Part shown: piece by piece, positions 43,240-53,000 of the stretch
Layout of the letters: each line of letters opens with the position of its first letter
How positions within the stretch are numbered: position 1 is the stretch's first letter
Assembly: GCA_002343505.1 (NCBI GenBank)
Contig: DDQZ01000067.1
Span: forward strand, 340-64,339
Direction: 5' to 3'
Length of the DNA stretch: 64,000 bases
DNA from: Verrucomicrobiaceae bacterium UBA2429
Lineage (GTDB): Bacteria; Verrucomicrobiota; Verrucomicrobiia; Verrucomicrobiales; Verrucomicrobiaceae
The notes under the pieces: generated by a model
The model's database searches: none
What the model saw: only the letters and a program-made list of their open reading frames with translations
What the model was told of the DNA's origin: nothing
Position numbers and translations under genes: made by a program

Positions 43240-45519
43240 ATGAAACCCGAACACATCACCGCCTGGGCGCTCAACGAGCTGCTGCCCGAGGAAACCGCCG
43301 CGCTGGAAGACGCGCTCCAGGAAAACCCGCAGGCGCTCAATGACGCGCAAGACGCGCGCGCCTTCTGCGACATGCTCACTCGCGAGCTGACGGATGAGTC
43401 GCTGGCCCTCGCTCCAGATCAACGCGACCTCTTGCAAAGCATGTCTCTGGCTCAGCCCAACCACCGCCCGGTGACGCTGGCTACTCGGAGACCTCATCAC
43501 GGCTGGAGCTGGCAGGGCCCCACCGGACTGGCGGCGGCGGCATGTGTGGCGCTGCTGGCGTGGATGGGGATGAAACAGGAGGTGGAGCAGCAGCCTGAAA
43601 TGGCGAAGGATGAGAGAGATCTGTCCGCCTCCGAGCCGTCCGCCACGGTCCGTGTCATGCCGCCGGAGCCGGATACGAGAATACGGCATAAGGTCCAGGA
43701 GAAAAAGCCGGTGCCCCTCCCAGAATCTGAGGCCAGACGGCGGGCGCTGACTAGTGCAAGCCCGGTGACCTCATCCAGTGAGATGCCGTCTCTCCAACTT
43801 GCCGCCGCTCCTGTTGAGAGCAAACCATTGACGCTGCCAGGAGCCACTCGAGTTTATGGACGTGGTGCGCCCGCCTCCCCATCCGCTCCGGCGCAACCGC
43901 AAGGCACTTTGATTGCTGGTGACAAGATCGTTCTCAGCGGAGGCTTTGTTTTGACTGGCTCGGCCACAACTCTGGAAAATACTGGCACCGGCTCGCTGAC
44001 GATCGCGGACACGCCTGCGGATGCATATCCATATCGCGTCGGGCGGAATGACACCTCCGGAGAATCCTACACCCGAATCGTCGAGAACAGCCTGCTCGAT
44101 GTACAGCGCGAGCCGCTTTCCACGTTCTCGATAGATGTGGACACAGCCTCGTATGCGAATGTGCGGCGCTTTTTGAACCAGAACACCCGCCCGCCAGCGG
44201 ACGCGGTGCGCATCGAGGAACTGGTGAATTATTTCCCGACCTCGGAGGAGGGGCCGCCGCCGGGAGCGGAGCATCCCTTTGCGGTGAAGGTGGAGATTTC
44301 CTCCTGCCCCTGGCAGCCCCGGCACCGCCTGGCCCGCGTGCATCTCCAGGCGCGGGACATCGGCCGGGAGCGGCCAGCCTCGAACCTCGTCTTCCTCGTG
44401 GACGTGTCCGGCTCCATGAGTTCGGAGGACAAGCTGCCGCTCGTGCGGCGCAGCCTGCAAATGCTGGCGGAGCGTCTCGGCGAGAATGACCGCGTCTCCA
44501 TGGTCACCTACGCCGGCGGCACGCAGGTGGTGCTGCCCTCGGTGAACGGTCTGCAAAAAGCGAACATCATCGCCGCCATAGACCGCCTTCAGTCCGGCGG
44601 CAGCACGCATGGCAGCGCGGGCATCCGCCTGGCGTATGAGCAGGCCGTGGCGGGTTTCATCCAGGGAGGCGTGAACCGCGTCATCCTCTGCACGGACGGC
44701 GACTTCAACGTGGGCATCAGCGACCCCGCCGAACTGGAGGGCTTCATCACCGAAAAGGCGCGCAGCGGCGTCTTCCTCAGCGTGCTCGGCTTCGGCACCG
44801 GCAACCTGCAGGACCGCACCATGGAAACCCTGGCCGACAAGGGCAACGGCAACTACGCCTATGTGGACAGCCTCGGCGAGGCGCGCAAAGTACTCGTCGA
44901 GCAGATGAACGGCACCCTCGTCACCGTGGCCAAGGATGTGAAAATCCAGATCGAGTTCAACCCCGCCGTGGTGCGCCAATACCGGCTCATCGGTTATGAA
45001 AACCGCCTGCTCGCCAAAGAGGACTTCAACGACGACACCAAGGACGCCGGCGAGATCGGCGCCGGGCACAATGTCACCGCTCTGTATGAGCTCGTGCCCG
45101 CCCATCTGCCCGCCGGCGAGCCGCCGCGCCCGCTGGTGGACGGCCTCAAATATCAGCGCCAGATCGCCAGCCCGCCGGCGCTGGCCGCCACACCCGCCGC
45201 CGCCAGCGGCGAGGCCATGACCGTGAAGCTGCGCTACAAAGAGCCCGATGGCGGGACCAGCCGCCTGCTCGAAGTGCCGGTGCGGGACACGGGCGCGGAC
45301 CTCCGGGCGGCGGGAGGCGAGCTCCAGTTCAGCGCGGCGGTGGCCGGCTTCGGCCTGCTGCTGCGCGGGTCATCCCACGCCGGCCAGCTCACCTGGGAGC
45401 AGGTGCGGGAGCTGGCGCTCAAAGGCAAGGGCGCCGATCCCCTCGGTTATCGCGGCGAGTTCATCCAGCTCATTGAAAAAGCGCGCGGTCTCAGCGGGCA
45501 GGACCGCGCGCCGCGCTGA
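43240..45519 (+). CDS. Anti-sigma-like N-terminus fused to a VWA (YfbK-like) protein
   Basis: A 759-aa protein. Residues 1-70 (HITAWALNELLPEETAALEDAL) match the cytoplasmic head of verrucomicrobial anti-sigma factors, and a membrane helix follows (about 88-110, TGLAAAACVALLAWMGM). After a variable Pro/Ser linker come the YfbK-type vWF N-terminal domain (STFSIDVDTASYANVRRFL at about 290), a von Willebrand A domain with the MIDAS motif DVSGSMSSED near 388, and a C-terminal DUF3520-like part. The extracytoplasmic VWA region could sense a ligand or mechanical state and release the sigma factor encoded 45 nt upstream (inference). It is convergent with a minus-strand operon, 3 bp apart. Confidence 0.88.
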   Translation: MKPEHITAWALNELLPEETAALEDALQENPQALNDAQDARAFCDMLTRELTDESLALAPDQRDLLQSMSLAQPNHRPVTLATRRPHHGWSWQGPTGLAAAACVALLAWMGMKQEVEQQPEMAKDERDLSASEPSATVRVMPPEPDTRIRHKVQEKKPVPLPESEARRRALTSASPVTSSSEMPSLQLAAAPVESKPLTLPGATRVYGRGAPASPSAPAQPQGTLIAGDKIVLSGGFVLTGSATTLENTGTGSLTIADTPADAYPYRVGRNDTSGESYTRIVENSLLDVQREPLSTFSIDVDTASYANVRRFLNQNTRPPADAVRIEELVNYFPTSEEGPPPGAEHPFAVKVEISSCPWQPRHRLARVHLQARDIGRERPASNLVFLVDVSGSMSSEDKLPLVRRSLQMLAERLGENDRVSMVTYAGGTQVVLPSVNGLQKANIIAAIDRLQSGGSTHGSAGIRLAYEQAVAGFIQGGVNRVILCTDGDFNVGISDPAELEGFITEKARSGVFLSVLGFGTGNLQDRTMETLADKGNGNYAYVDSLGEARKVLVEQMNGTLVTVAKDVKIQIEFNPAVVRQYRLIGYENRLLAKEDFNDDTKDAGEIGAGHNVTALYELVPAHLPAGEPPRPLVDGLKYQRQIASPPALAATPAAASGEAMTVKLRYKEPDGGTSRLLEVPVRDTGADLRAAGGELQFSAAVAGFGLLLRGSSHAGQLTWEQVRELALKGKGADPLGYRGEFIQLIEKARGLSGQDRAPR

Positions 45520-45522
45520 GGC

Positions 45523-45732
45523 TCACTCCTCCTCCACCAGCACCAGCGCGCGGGAGAAGTCGCACACCGTCAGCCGCGCGCGCGCCTTCGCGCCCGGCTC
45601 CAGGATGAGCGGCGCGGACTCCTCCGGGCGGAAGGCCAGCACGGCGCGTCCGTTCGGCAGGCGGGCGTGCCAGGCGCGCGCGCTTTGCGCGCCCTCGATG
45701 GTCAGCAGCGTGTCAACGGTCTGCGGGATCAT
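45523..45732 (-). CDS. Small protein coupled to the S41-peptidase-like gene
   Basis: A 69-aa protein of unknown family (TIEGAQSARAWHARLPNGR and CDFSRALVLVEE stand out), with beta-strand character and no membrane segment or signal peptide. The pattern of an acidic end and repeated short strands resembles a small OB-like RNA- or translation-factor-type fold, but this is only a visual impression. Its ATG overlaps the stop of the upstream gene in the ATGA arrangement, evidence of translational coupling and of a real gene. It is the last gene of its operon. Confidence 0.6.
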   Translation of the reverse strand: MIPQTVDTLLTIEGAQSARAWHARLPNGRAVLAFRPEESAPLILEPGAKARARLTVCDFSRALVLVEEE

Positions 45733-46877
45733 GGCACATCAGCGGCGGGCGGCGCTTTCTTCGCCGCCGGGCCGGCGGGTTCGGGCCTGGCGGCGGGCCA
45801 TTTCACCTTGCTGGCCTCCAGGTGCGCGCTGGCGCGCAGCATGTCCACCGCGCGCTGGAGCACCGTGTCGCGCAGCAGCGGCGCGTCCTCCCCGCTCTCC
45901 CCGCCCGTGCTGCGGCGGATGTAGGACTCGATCTCGGGGTTCTTGCGCGCGAGCAGCGCGGCCTCGTTGAAGCGCGGCACTTGCGTGTCAAAGATGGTGT
46001 CCCCCACGGTGACACGGGCGGCGAAGATCTTGTGCTTGTCGGCGGCGGGCAGGCGCACCGGGAAGTCGGGCGGCACGCCCTTTTTGAAAAACGAGGTGTC
46101 GTCGGCCAGCAGCATCTCGGCCCTGGCGAAGCGCAGCAGCCATGCGTCATCCAGCGGCAGCGATTCGTAGCGCACCGTGGCGCCGCGTGTTTTCTCCCCC
46201 ACCACCAGCGCCTGCCTGCGCGCGCGCAGCACCGCCGCCAGCGTCTCGCCCAGATTGCAGGTCTCCGCGTCGGCGAGCAGGATCACCGGGCGCGTCCACA
46301 CCGGCTCGCGCGAGGCGAGGAAGAGCCGCGCGTCATCCCGCCCCGGCTGCTTGAGTTTGAACATCAGCTCCCCGCGCGGCAGGAACAGCTCCAGCATGGC
46401 GGCCGCCAGCTCGAACTCCCCCGGCGGCGCCGGGCTGCGCAGGTCCAGGATCAAATGCCGCGTCCGCGCGTGCCCGCGCAGCTTTTGCTCCATCGCCGGC
46501 GCCGTGCCCTCGTCGAAACTGCGCGGCTTGAGATACAGGATGTCATCCGCCAGCAGCTCCGCCAGCAGGCCCGTGCGGGTCAGCGCCGGCAGCGCCTCCG
46601 TGCGCGGCGCCAGTTCCGCGCCCAGGTCCAGCCTGTCCAGCAGCCCCTGGAAAGCCGCGCGGTTCAGTTCGTCGTGCGTCAGGTCCGCGCCCCGGATGTA
46701 CTCGCCGCGCAGGATTTGGAAGGCGTTTTGCAGAGCCCCCTGCGACAGCTCGTCCACCCCGCGCGCAGGCTCCGCCCCCTGCGCCGCCGCCTGGCAAAAC
46801 ACTGCCGCCAGCCAAAGCCCCGCCGCCTTCCCTGCCAGGGAAAACACGGGCGGCGCGGCATTGGGGAAAGACAGCAT
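45729..46877 (-). CDS. S41-family peptidase-like protein, probably catalytically degenerate
   Basis: A 382-aa secreted protein (signal peptide LWLAAVFCQAAAQGA) with the C-terminal-processing peptidase core: LILDLRSPAPPGEF at the strand before the active site, RPVILLADAETCNLGETLAAVL where family members carry the TASASE-like nucleophile, and LVVGEKTRGATVRY where they carry FGKG with the catalytic Lys. Here a Cys/Asn replaces the Ser and Ala replaces the Lys, so the canonical Ser-Lys dyad is missing. No PDZ domain is recognisable. It may be a scaffold. Its stop overlaps the ATG of the 69-aa gene. Confidence 0.75.
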   Translation of the reverse strand: MLSFPNAAPPVFSLAGKAAGLWLAAVFCQAAAQGAEPARGVDELSQGALQNAFQILRGEYIRGADLTHDELNRAAFQGLLDRLDLGAELAPRTEALPALTRTGLLAELLADDILYLKPRSFDEGTAPAMEQKLRGHARTRHLILDLRSPAPPGEFELAAAMLELFLPRGELMFKLKQPGRDDARLFLASREPVWTRPVILLADAETCNLGETLAAVLRARRQALVVGEKTRGATVRYESLPLDDAWLLRFARAEMLLADDTSFFKKGVPPDFPVRLPAADKHKIFAARVTVGDTIFDTQVPRFNEAALLARKNPEIESYIRRSTGGESGEDAPLLRDTVLQRAVDMLRASAHLEASKVKWPAARPEPAGPAAKKAPPAADVP

Positions 46878-46980
46878 GGGCGGAGGCGTGGACTGCCGCG
46901 CATCTTCTGTGCTCCACCCCGCGCGTCAAAGGCGAAGCGACAAAAAAGAAGATTCACCGCGCCATCCCGGGGGATCCCAT

Positions 46981-47109
46981 TCACCGCCGCCCTTTGAGCC
47001 GGGAGATCATTTCGCGGATGTCGCCGGCGCCTTTGACGGCGACGTAGAGGGTGACGCTGCTGTACCAGAGCAGCGCGGCGGCGGTGAGCAGGAGCCAGAA
47101 GGTGGTCAT
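46981..47109 (-). CDS. 42-aa single-span membrane protein coupled to the symporter
   Basis: Too short for routine gene calling. It starts MTTFWLLLTAAALLWYSSVTLYVAVKG, one hydrophobic helix with no signal cleavage site, and ends with the basic tail REMISRLKGRR, giving an N-out/C-in or reverse topology. The ATG overlaps the symporter stop in an ATGA pair, a strong mark of translational coupling. Small partner subunits are known for several SSS-type transporters (for example with acetate- or pantothenate-type symporters); similar function here is inference. Confidence 0.7.
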   Translation of the reverse strand: MTTFWLLLTAAALLWYSSVTLYVAVKGAGDIREMISRLKGRR

Positions 47110-48725
47110 GGGGCTTTGGGGGCGGGTTTGAGCAGGGAGCCGGCGATCATGCCCAGGGCTGCGGCGGCGAAGGCGGCGAGGCCGGCGATGTCCTTGCCGA
47201 CGGAGGCGGCCCAGGCGGCGGTGGAGGGCAGCTTTTCCAGGGTGAGGTGCGCCACGGGCACGAGCGCGCCAAGCAGGATGCCGCCGAGCGCGCCCCAGTT
47301 GTTGGCGCGCTTCCAGTAGCAGCAGGCGATGAGCAGCACGGACATGCTGCTCAGATAAATGGAGCCGGTGAGCAGGAGGTAGGACCAGACATTGCCCTCG
47401 ATCTTGTAAAACAGGCCGAAGACGAGCAGATAGACGCCGATGAGGGCGACGATGCAGCGGTTCCACCGGATGGCGCGCGCGTCGGGCCAGGGACGGCGGC
47501 GGAAGGGGGCCAGGATGTCATTGTAAATGACGCTGCCCCAACTGAGCATGTAGCTGGAGTTCGTGCTCATGTCGGCGGCGAGCATGGCGGCGATGAGCAG
47601 GCCCATGAGTCCGATGGGCAGGAAGCCGCCGAGGAACTCGGGCAGGGCGAGCAGGGAGGCATCCGCCAGGCGCGCCCGGGCCTCGTCGGAAACGGCGGCG
47701 AGTTCGGCGGTGTCGAGTCCGGCCAGCGGCTGCCCCACGGGCGAGGCGGAGATTTTTTCCGCGACAGCGGCGGGCAGGGCGGCTCGGTCGGTCTCGTTGA
47801 GAGCCTTCAGCGGCGCCCAGCCGAGCACGGCCAGTGCGGCCATGCCCCAGATGCCGGGCAGGAGGAAGCGGCAGACGAAGAAGAAACTGGTGCGCGTGTA
47901 GATGCGCCGGCTGGTGGCGCTGTCGCGCGCGGAGAGCACGCGGACGATGACGGCCTGCCAGGTGAGGGCGGCGGCGGTGTTGGCGATGAATTGGTTGATG
48001 AGGAAGGGCCAGCCGAGGGATGGATTTGCCAGCGGGTTGAACCCGCCTTCGCCATGGTGCGCGCGCACGCTCTCCACCACGCGGTCCCAGCCCACCTCCT
48101 TCAAGACCAGCACGCTGACGACGACGAGGCCTGCGCTCATGACGATGAATTGCAGGTAGTCGGTGACGAGCACGCTGAGCATGCCGCCGAGCACGGTGTA
48201 GACGACGACCATGAGCAGGAGGGCGGTCATGAGCAGCGCCAGGTGGGAGAGGTCGAAGCCGGCGACGGTGCAGAGGAATTTGCCGCCGATCTGGAGGAAG
48301 ACGCCCATGTTCAGCAGGCCGCCCATGACGATGACGACGCCGGAGAGCCAGCGCACGGCGCGTCCGAAGCGGCGCTCGAACATTTCCGGCAGGGTCATGG
48401 CTCCGGCCTCGCGCAGGGGCTTGATGCAGAAGCCGGTGAGGCCGATGAGCGCCATGGCCGCCGCCTGGCACAGCCCCGGCACGGCGCCGCTGAACCCGTG
48501 CGTGTAACCCGCCTGCGCGGTGTACATGCAGGTGATGATGCCGAACTCGGTGGCCGCCAGGGAGGCGATGCCGAGGTGCAGCCTCACCTCCCGCCCGGCC
48601 ACGAGGTAATCCTCCAGCTTCCCCACATGCCGCCGCATGGCCAGCCCGGCGGCCATGGTCACCAGCAGGTAAATGCCGACGATGCCGCCATCGAGCAGCC
48701 AGTGGAAATGGGTGGGGGCGGGCAT
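47106..48725 (-). CDS. Sodium:solute symporter (SSS family)
   Basis: A 539-aa inner-membrane symporter with about 13 membrane helices. Characteristic features: the opening DGGIVGIYLLVTMAAGLAMRRH with the first helix and basic loop, VAGREVRLHLGIASLAATEFG (substrate/sodium region), and GLLIAAMLAADMSTNSSYMLSWGSVIYNDIL, the SSS signature with the conserved Ser. The ATG at 48725 is preferred over an upstream in-frame start because the earlier residues are Ser/Pro-rich and non-hydrophobic. Its stop overlaps the coupled 42-aa gene. Substrate unknown. Confidence 0.9.
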   Translation of the reverse strand: MPAPTHFHWLLDGGIVGIYLLVTMAAGLAMRRHVGKLEDYLVAGREVRLHLGIASLAATEFGIITCMYTAQAGYTHGFSGAVPGLCQAAAMALIGLTGFCIKPLREAGAMTLPEMFERRFGRAVRWLSGVVIVMGGLLNMGVFLQIGGKFLCTVAGFDLSHLALLMTALLLMVVVYTVLGGMLSVLVTDYLQFIVMSAGLVVVSVLVLKEVGWDRVVESVRAHHGEGGFNPLANPSLGWPFLINQFIANTAAALTWQAVIVRVLSARDSATSRRIYTRTSFFFVCRFLLPGIWGMAALAVLGWAPLKALNETDRAALPAAVAEKISASPVGQPLAGLDTAELAAVSDEARARLADASLLALPEFLGGFLPIGLMGLLIAAMLAADMSTNSSYMLSWGSVIYNDILAPFRRRPWPDARAIRWNRCIVALIGVYLLVFGLFYKIEGNVWSYLLLTGSIYLSSMSVLLIACCYWKRANNWGALGGILLGALVPVAHLTLEKLPSTAAWAASVGKDIAGLAAFAAAALGMIAGSLLKPAPKAP

Positions 48726-48781
48726 GTGTGCGGGCGGGGAATGACTTCGAAAGGTAGAATCGCCGCCTGGGAAGTGTCGAA

Positions 48782-49072
48782 TCAATTCTGGCTCCGTAGG
48801 GTGCCTCCGCCGCGAACGCGGAGAAAAATTCCCGCCAGCAACATGAGGGCGCTCAGCAACAGGAGAAGATTCGCCTCCCAGTGATAAAGCATGTTTGCCC
48901 AGAAAGGCTCCACAAGCACGGGCTGCCCTAGTTCATCAAGCACGATATTGGCATTTGCATCAAGCATCTCGACCACAACGCTGCCAAGACGAACCAACCC
49001 GATACTGAGGAGGAATAGAATCCATGCCGTCAGAAAGCAAAGATTGGACCCCGAATGTTTCCTGGATGCCAT
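48782..49072 (-). CDS. Small two-helix membrane protein of unknown function
   Basis: A 96-aa protein with two clear membrane helices (LCFLTAWILFLLSIGLV at about 10-28 and ANLLLLLSALMLLAGIFL near 65-85) joined by a short polar stretch containing DELGQPVLVEPFW. Unrecognised family. It lies 56 nt upstream of the symporter gene on the same strand, so it may be the first gene of a five-gene operon running to the 69-aa gene. Confidence 0.55.
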   Translation of the reverse strand: MASRKHSGSNLCFLTAWILFLLSIGLVRLGSVVVEMLDANANIVLDELGQPVLVEPFWANMLYHWEANLLLLLSALMLLAGIFLRVRGGGTLRSQN

Positions 49073-49156
49073 GAATGAAACCTATCCCATGAATGGAAAT
49101 CCATCCAAACTTTCAATTTCAAAACGGAGACGCCGGACCTTATTAATGCCATCACC

Positions 49157-49588
49157 ATGAAACCTGTGGATTCGTCAGACAGAAATGACAGCGGAGCGGG
49201 AGCCGGGTGGCGGGCGGCATGGCTGGTCATCCTGGTGCTGGCTTCTGTCATGCCCTGCCTTCACTGGTGGTACGATATTGCGGGGATCATCGAACGATTC
49301 CGGAATCCACCGGGTTTGCTGCCCGCTCACTGGCTGTTTTTTCGCTGGACGGGTGAGATGGCAGGCTGCGCCCTTGTGTTCGCGGCATTTGCGGGCATTT
49401 GGGCGTGGAGACATCCCCGGCACAGGCGCGCCGCCATAGTGATCGCAGTCATTGCCGTCCTGGCTTCGAGTGTTGCGAGCGCCATGATTGCGTCATGGTT
49501 GCTGACCTCGTTGATCCATGAGGAGGGCCGGCACAGCGCCGAAGAACGGCACAATCTGAACACGGCGCCTGCCGCGACCAGGAATTGA
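49157..49588 (+). CDS. Three-helix membrane protein of unknown function
   Basis: A 143-aa protein with membrane segments at about residues 22-38 (AWLVILVLASVMPCLHWW), 68-88 (TGEMAGCALVFAAFAGIWAW) and 98-118 (AIVIAVIAVLASSVASAMI), and a hydrophilic His/Glu-rich tail. No known family recognised. Divergent from the small two-helix protein gene, with an 84-bp shared upstream region, which may hold promoters for both. Confidence 0.6.
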   Translation: MKPVDSSDRNDSGAGAGWRAAWLVILVLASVMPCLHWWYDIAGIIERFRNPPGLLPAHWLFFRWTGEMAGCALVFAAFAGIWAWRHPRHRRAAIVIAVIAVLASSVASAMIASWLLTSLIHEEGRHSAEERHNLNTAPAATRN

Positions 49589-49668
49589 ATCGAAGATCGA
49601 AGACGCAAGGCATCAACAACCCGATGCCGTCCGCCGGAGCATGGAAGCATGAGGGGAGGCGGATGGGA

Positions 49669-49866
49669 TCACAAACCAGGTGGCAGGGGCATTCCATGCC
49701 AGCGCTGGAAAGAGCGCGCGTTTTTCCGCCTCCGTGCCCGCGCCTTCCAGGCTAGCTTGCGCGCGGTAGCCATCATGTCGAAGCCCATGAGCAGGCGCTC
49801 CTGCGGGGTCTTGCGCATCATCGCCGAGAACAGCCGCGCGTTCATCTCCGGCGGCGTGTCCTTCAC
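49669..49866 (-). CDS. Small protein downstream of a nucleotidyltransferase remnant
   Basis: A 65-aa protein beginning with GTG at 49866 (VKDTPPEMNARLFSAMMRK, then TPQERLLMGFDMMATARKLA). The pattern of a TPxE start followed by a helix ending in FDMMATAR matches short proteins that accompany a nucleotidyltransferase-type gene in many Planctomycetes and Verrucomicrobia; the role of the pair is uncertain, with toxin/antitoxin-like function suggested but not proven. The GTG overlaps the TGA of the remnant upstream in a GTGA pair, supporting this start over an ATG at 49938. Confidence 0.55.
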   Translation of the reverse strand: MKDTPPEMNARLFSAMMRKTPQERLLMGFDMMATARKLAWKARARRRKNARSFQRWHGMPLPPGL

Positions 49867-49985
49867 GGCGAAACCCGTGCCGGCATGTCTATCAGATTCA
49901 ATGCGGCTGGCCATGTTTTGAGATGCTCCGTGTCGCATCCGCTGGCAATCAGGTCCTCCACGTCGGCGAATTTCGCGTCTTTACA
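49863..49985 (-). pseudogene. Remnant of a nucleotidyltransferase-like gene (3' end only)
   Basis: Only about 40 C-terminal codons are recognisable: KDAKFADVEDLIASG then EHLKTWPAALNL, resembling the KDLADVEEL/EYLRRWA ending of nucleotidyltransferase proteins that precede the small TPxE-type gene. The frame stays open upstream, but that part overlaps the subtilase start antisense and shows no family features, so the 5' portion of the gene appears lost. Its TGA overlaps the GTG of the small gene. Confidence 0.5.
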
Positions 49986-50079
49986 TCGGCAGCCGGCGCA
50001 TGGTATTTGGACGTAAATCAACGGGATGACGGGCGGCATTGTCTGAAATCCCATCCGCTGTCCTGAAGCCCCCGACCCC

Positions 50080-53000
50080 ATGAAACCTCCCTCCCCGCGC
50101 CCGCTGGCGGCTGCCGTCCTGGCCTTGTGCTGCGCGGCGGGCGTGATGCTGTGGCTGGCGGGCCGGGATGAGGCGCGGAGTTTTTTCCCCCAAGACCAGG
50201 CGGCGGACGCGCGGCGGAGCGCGGCATCCGCGCCGGCGCGGCCGCACATGGCGCAGATGATGGCGGCGGCGCGCCCGCAGGCGGAGGACCGCTTTGCCGG
50301 GCTGCCGGTGCTGGAGGAAAAGCTGCACGAGGCGCGCGCGGCGGGGGAAAGTGTGACGCGGCGGCTGCGGCTGGTGCGCGACGAGTCGTTCAAGCATCCG
50401 CTGATCCGCGTGGAGGACGAGATGTCCGGCGGCAGGCTGCTGCGGCAGCGGGCGATGGTGGCGGATCATGTGATGGTGAAGCCGCTGGACCCGCGGATGC
50501 CGGAGGCGGATTTGCTCAAGCGGCTGGATGTGCCCGGCGCCAGCGTGCGGCGGAGGATGCCGGCCTCCGGCGTGTGGCTGGTGGCTTTTCCGCTGGCGGG
50601 CCTGGAGACGGTGCCGGACGCGCTGGCGCGGTTCGCGCGGCTGCGGGATGTGGTGCGTGTGGCGGAGCCTGACTACATCGTCCACGCGGGCACGACGGCT
50701 TACCCGAACGACCCGTCCTTCAACGAGCTGTGGGGCATGGACAACACCGGCCAGAGCGGCGGGGTGGCGGACGCGGACATTGACGCGCCGGAGGCGTGGT
50801 CGCTGCACACGGGGTCGCGCTCCGTGGTGGTGGCGGTCATTGACTCGGGCATGGACATGAACCACCCGGACCTCTACCCGAACCTGTGGGTCAATCCGGG
50901 AGAAATCCCCGGCAACGGCATTGATGATGATGGCAACGGCTATGTGGACGACGCGCACGGGTGGAACTTCGTCAATGACACGGACAATCCCCAGGATGAC
51001 CACGGCCACGGCACGCACTGCGCGGGCACCATCGGCGCGGCGGGGGACAACTCCGAGGGCGTGGCCGGCGTGTGCTGGGAGGTGTCACTGATGCCTTTGA
51101 AGTTTCTCAATTCCTCGGGCAACGGCACACTGGCGGACGCGGTCGAGGCGGTGGCCTACTCGACGATGATGGGAGTGACGCTTTCCTCGAACTCGTGGGG
51201 CGGCGGCGGGTTCTCGCAGGCTTTGCTGGATGAGATCGTGGCGGCGGACAGCGCGGGCATCCTCTTTGTGGCGGCGGCGGGCAATGCGGCGCTGAACATG
51301 GACATGACGCCCGACTATCCCGGCAGCTACAATGTGCCGAACCTGATCACCGTGGCCTCAACGACATCGGCGGACGGGCTTTCCTCCTTCTCGAACTTCG
51401 GCCTGACGACGACGCATCTCGGCGCGCCAGGCAGCGACATTTACAGCACGCTGCCCGGCGGCGGCTACGGCTTCAACAGCGGGACCTCGATGGCCGCGCC
51501 GCATGTCTCGGGCGCGTGCGCGCTTTTGAAGTCCTTCAAGCCCGGCCTCACCCACCACCAGATGCGCGCGCTGGTGCTCGGCACGGTGGATGCGATCCCC
51601 GCACTGCAAGGCCGCACCGTCACCGGCGGCCGGCTGAACGCTTTTAGCGCGCTGATGGCCAGCGATGACATCCTGCTCTCCCCCTCCCAGGAGCTGACGG
51701 TGCGCGGTCCGGTGGGCGGGCCGTTCACGCCGGGAGCGCAGGTGTTCACGCTTTCCAATCAAAGCCCCGACACCGCGCCGTGGAGCTTTTCCGTGAACCG
51801 CTCCTGGGTCACGCTTTCCGCCGCGGAGGGCGTGCTGCCGCCGGGCGCCAGCACCACGGTCACGGCCACGCTCAACGAGGAGGCCGGCGGTCTGCTCGCG
51901 GGTGTGAGGACGGCCACCTTCACCTTGCACAACTCCGGCACGGGCCGCTCCCAGACCCGGATCATGCGCGTGCGGGTGACGCCGCCGCCGCTTTACTCCT
52001 TCAATCTCGACACCGACCCCGGCTGGGCGCGGGACGGACAATGGCAGCACGGCGCGCCGCAGGGCCAGGGCGCTTTGAACTTCGGCTTTCCCGACCCGGC
52101 TTCCGGCGCCACGGGCTCCTCCGTCTTCGGCGTCAACCTGGCCGGCGACTACACTGCCGATCCCGGCTCCGCCCAATATCTGACGGCGGGGCCGTTTGAC
52201 CTGACCGGCATGAACAGCGTGTCGGTGCGCTTCAAGCGCTGGTTGAACACGGACCACCTGCCCTGGGTGGAGGCGGCCGTCGAGGTCTCGAACGACGGCG
52301 TTTTCTGGGCCGCGCTCTGGGACAACGGCGGCGCGGCCATCACCGACTCCAACTGGACGGAGGTGGAGCAGGACCTCTCCCTCATCGCCGACGGCCGGCC
52401 GCAGGTGCATGTGCGCTGGAAGCACCACGTCACCGCCAGCGGCGCGTATCCTTACTCCGGCTGGAATCTGGACGACATCGAGATCCTCGGCGTGCCCGCC
52501 GTGCAGTTGCGCATGACCCTGCCGGCGTCCGTCGAGGAAGGCGGCGCTCCAGTGCTGGCGAAGATCACCGCGCTGCCGGTGCTGCCGTCCGATCTGGTCG
52601 TCAGCCTCAGCTCCAGCAGGCCGGGGGAAAATCTGGGCCTGCCCGCCACGGTGGTCATCCCGGCTGGCGAGGAGGAGGCGGAGTTTGTCATCACGCCGCT
52701 CCAGGACACGCTGGTGGACGGCACCCAGGCTGTGCTCGTCACCGCCAGCGCGGCGGGCTACCCCTCGCATGAGGCGCAGGTGCTCGTGCATGATGACGAG
52801 CAGGGCGCGCTGGGCCTCATCCTGCCGGCCACGGCGGCGGAGGGCGCGGGTGTGCTGGCAGGCGCGGCCACCGTGACCCTGGCCGCGCCCGCGCAGGCGG
52901 ACATCCTCGTCAGCCTCGCCTCCGACAGGCCGGATAAACTCCAGCCCCAGTCCTCCGTGCTCATCCCCTCGGGCGCCACGCAGGCCGTCTTCGACCTCAC

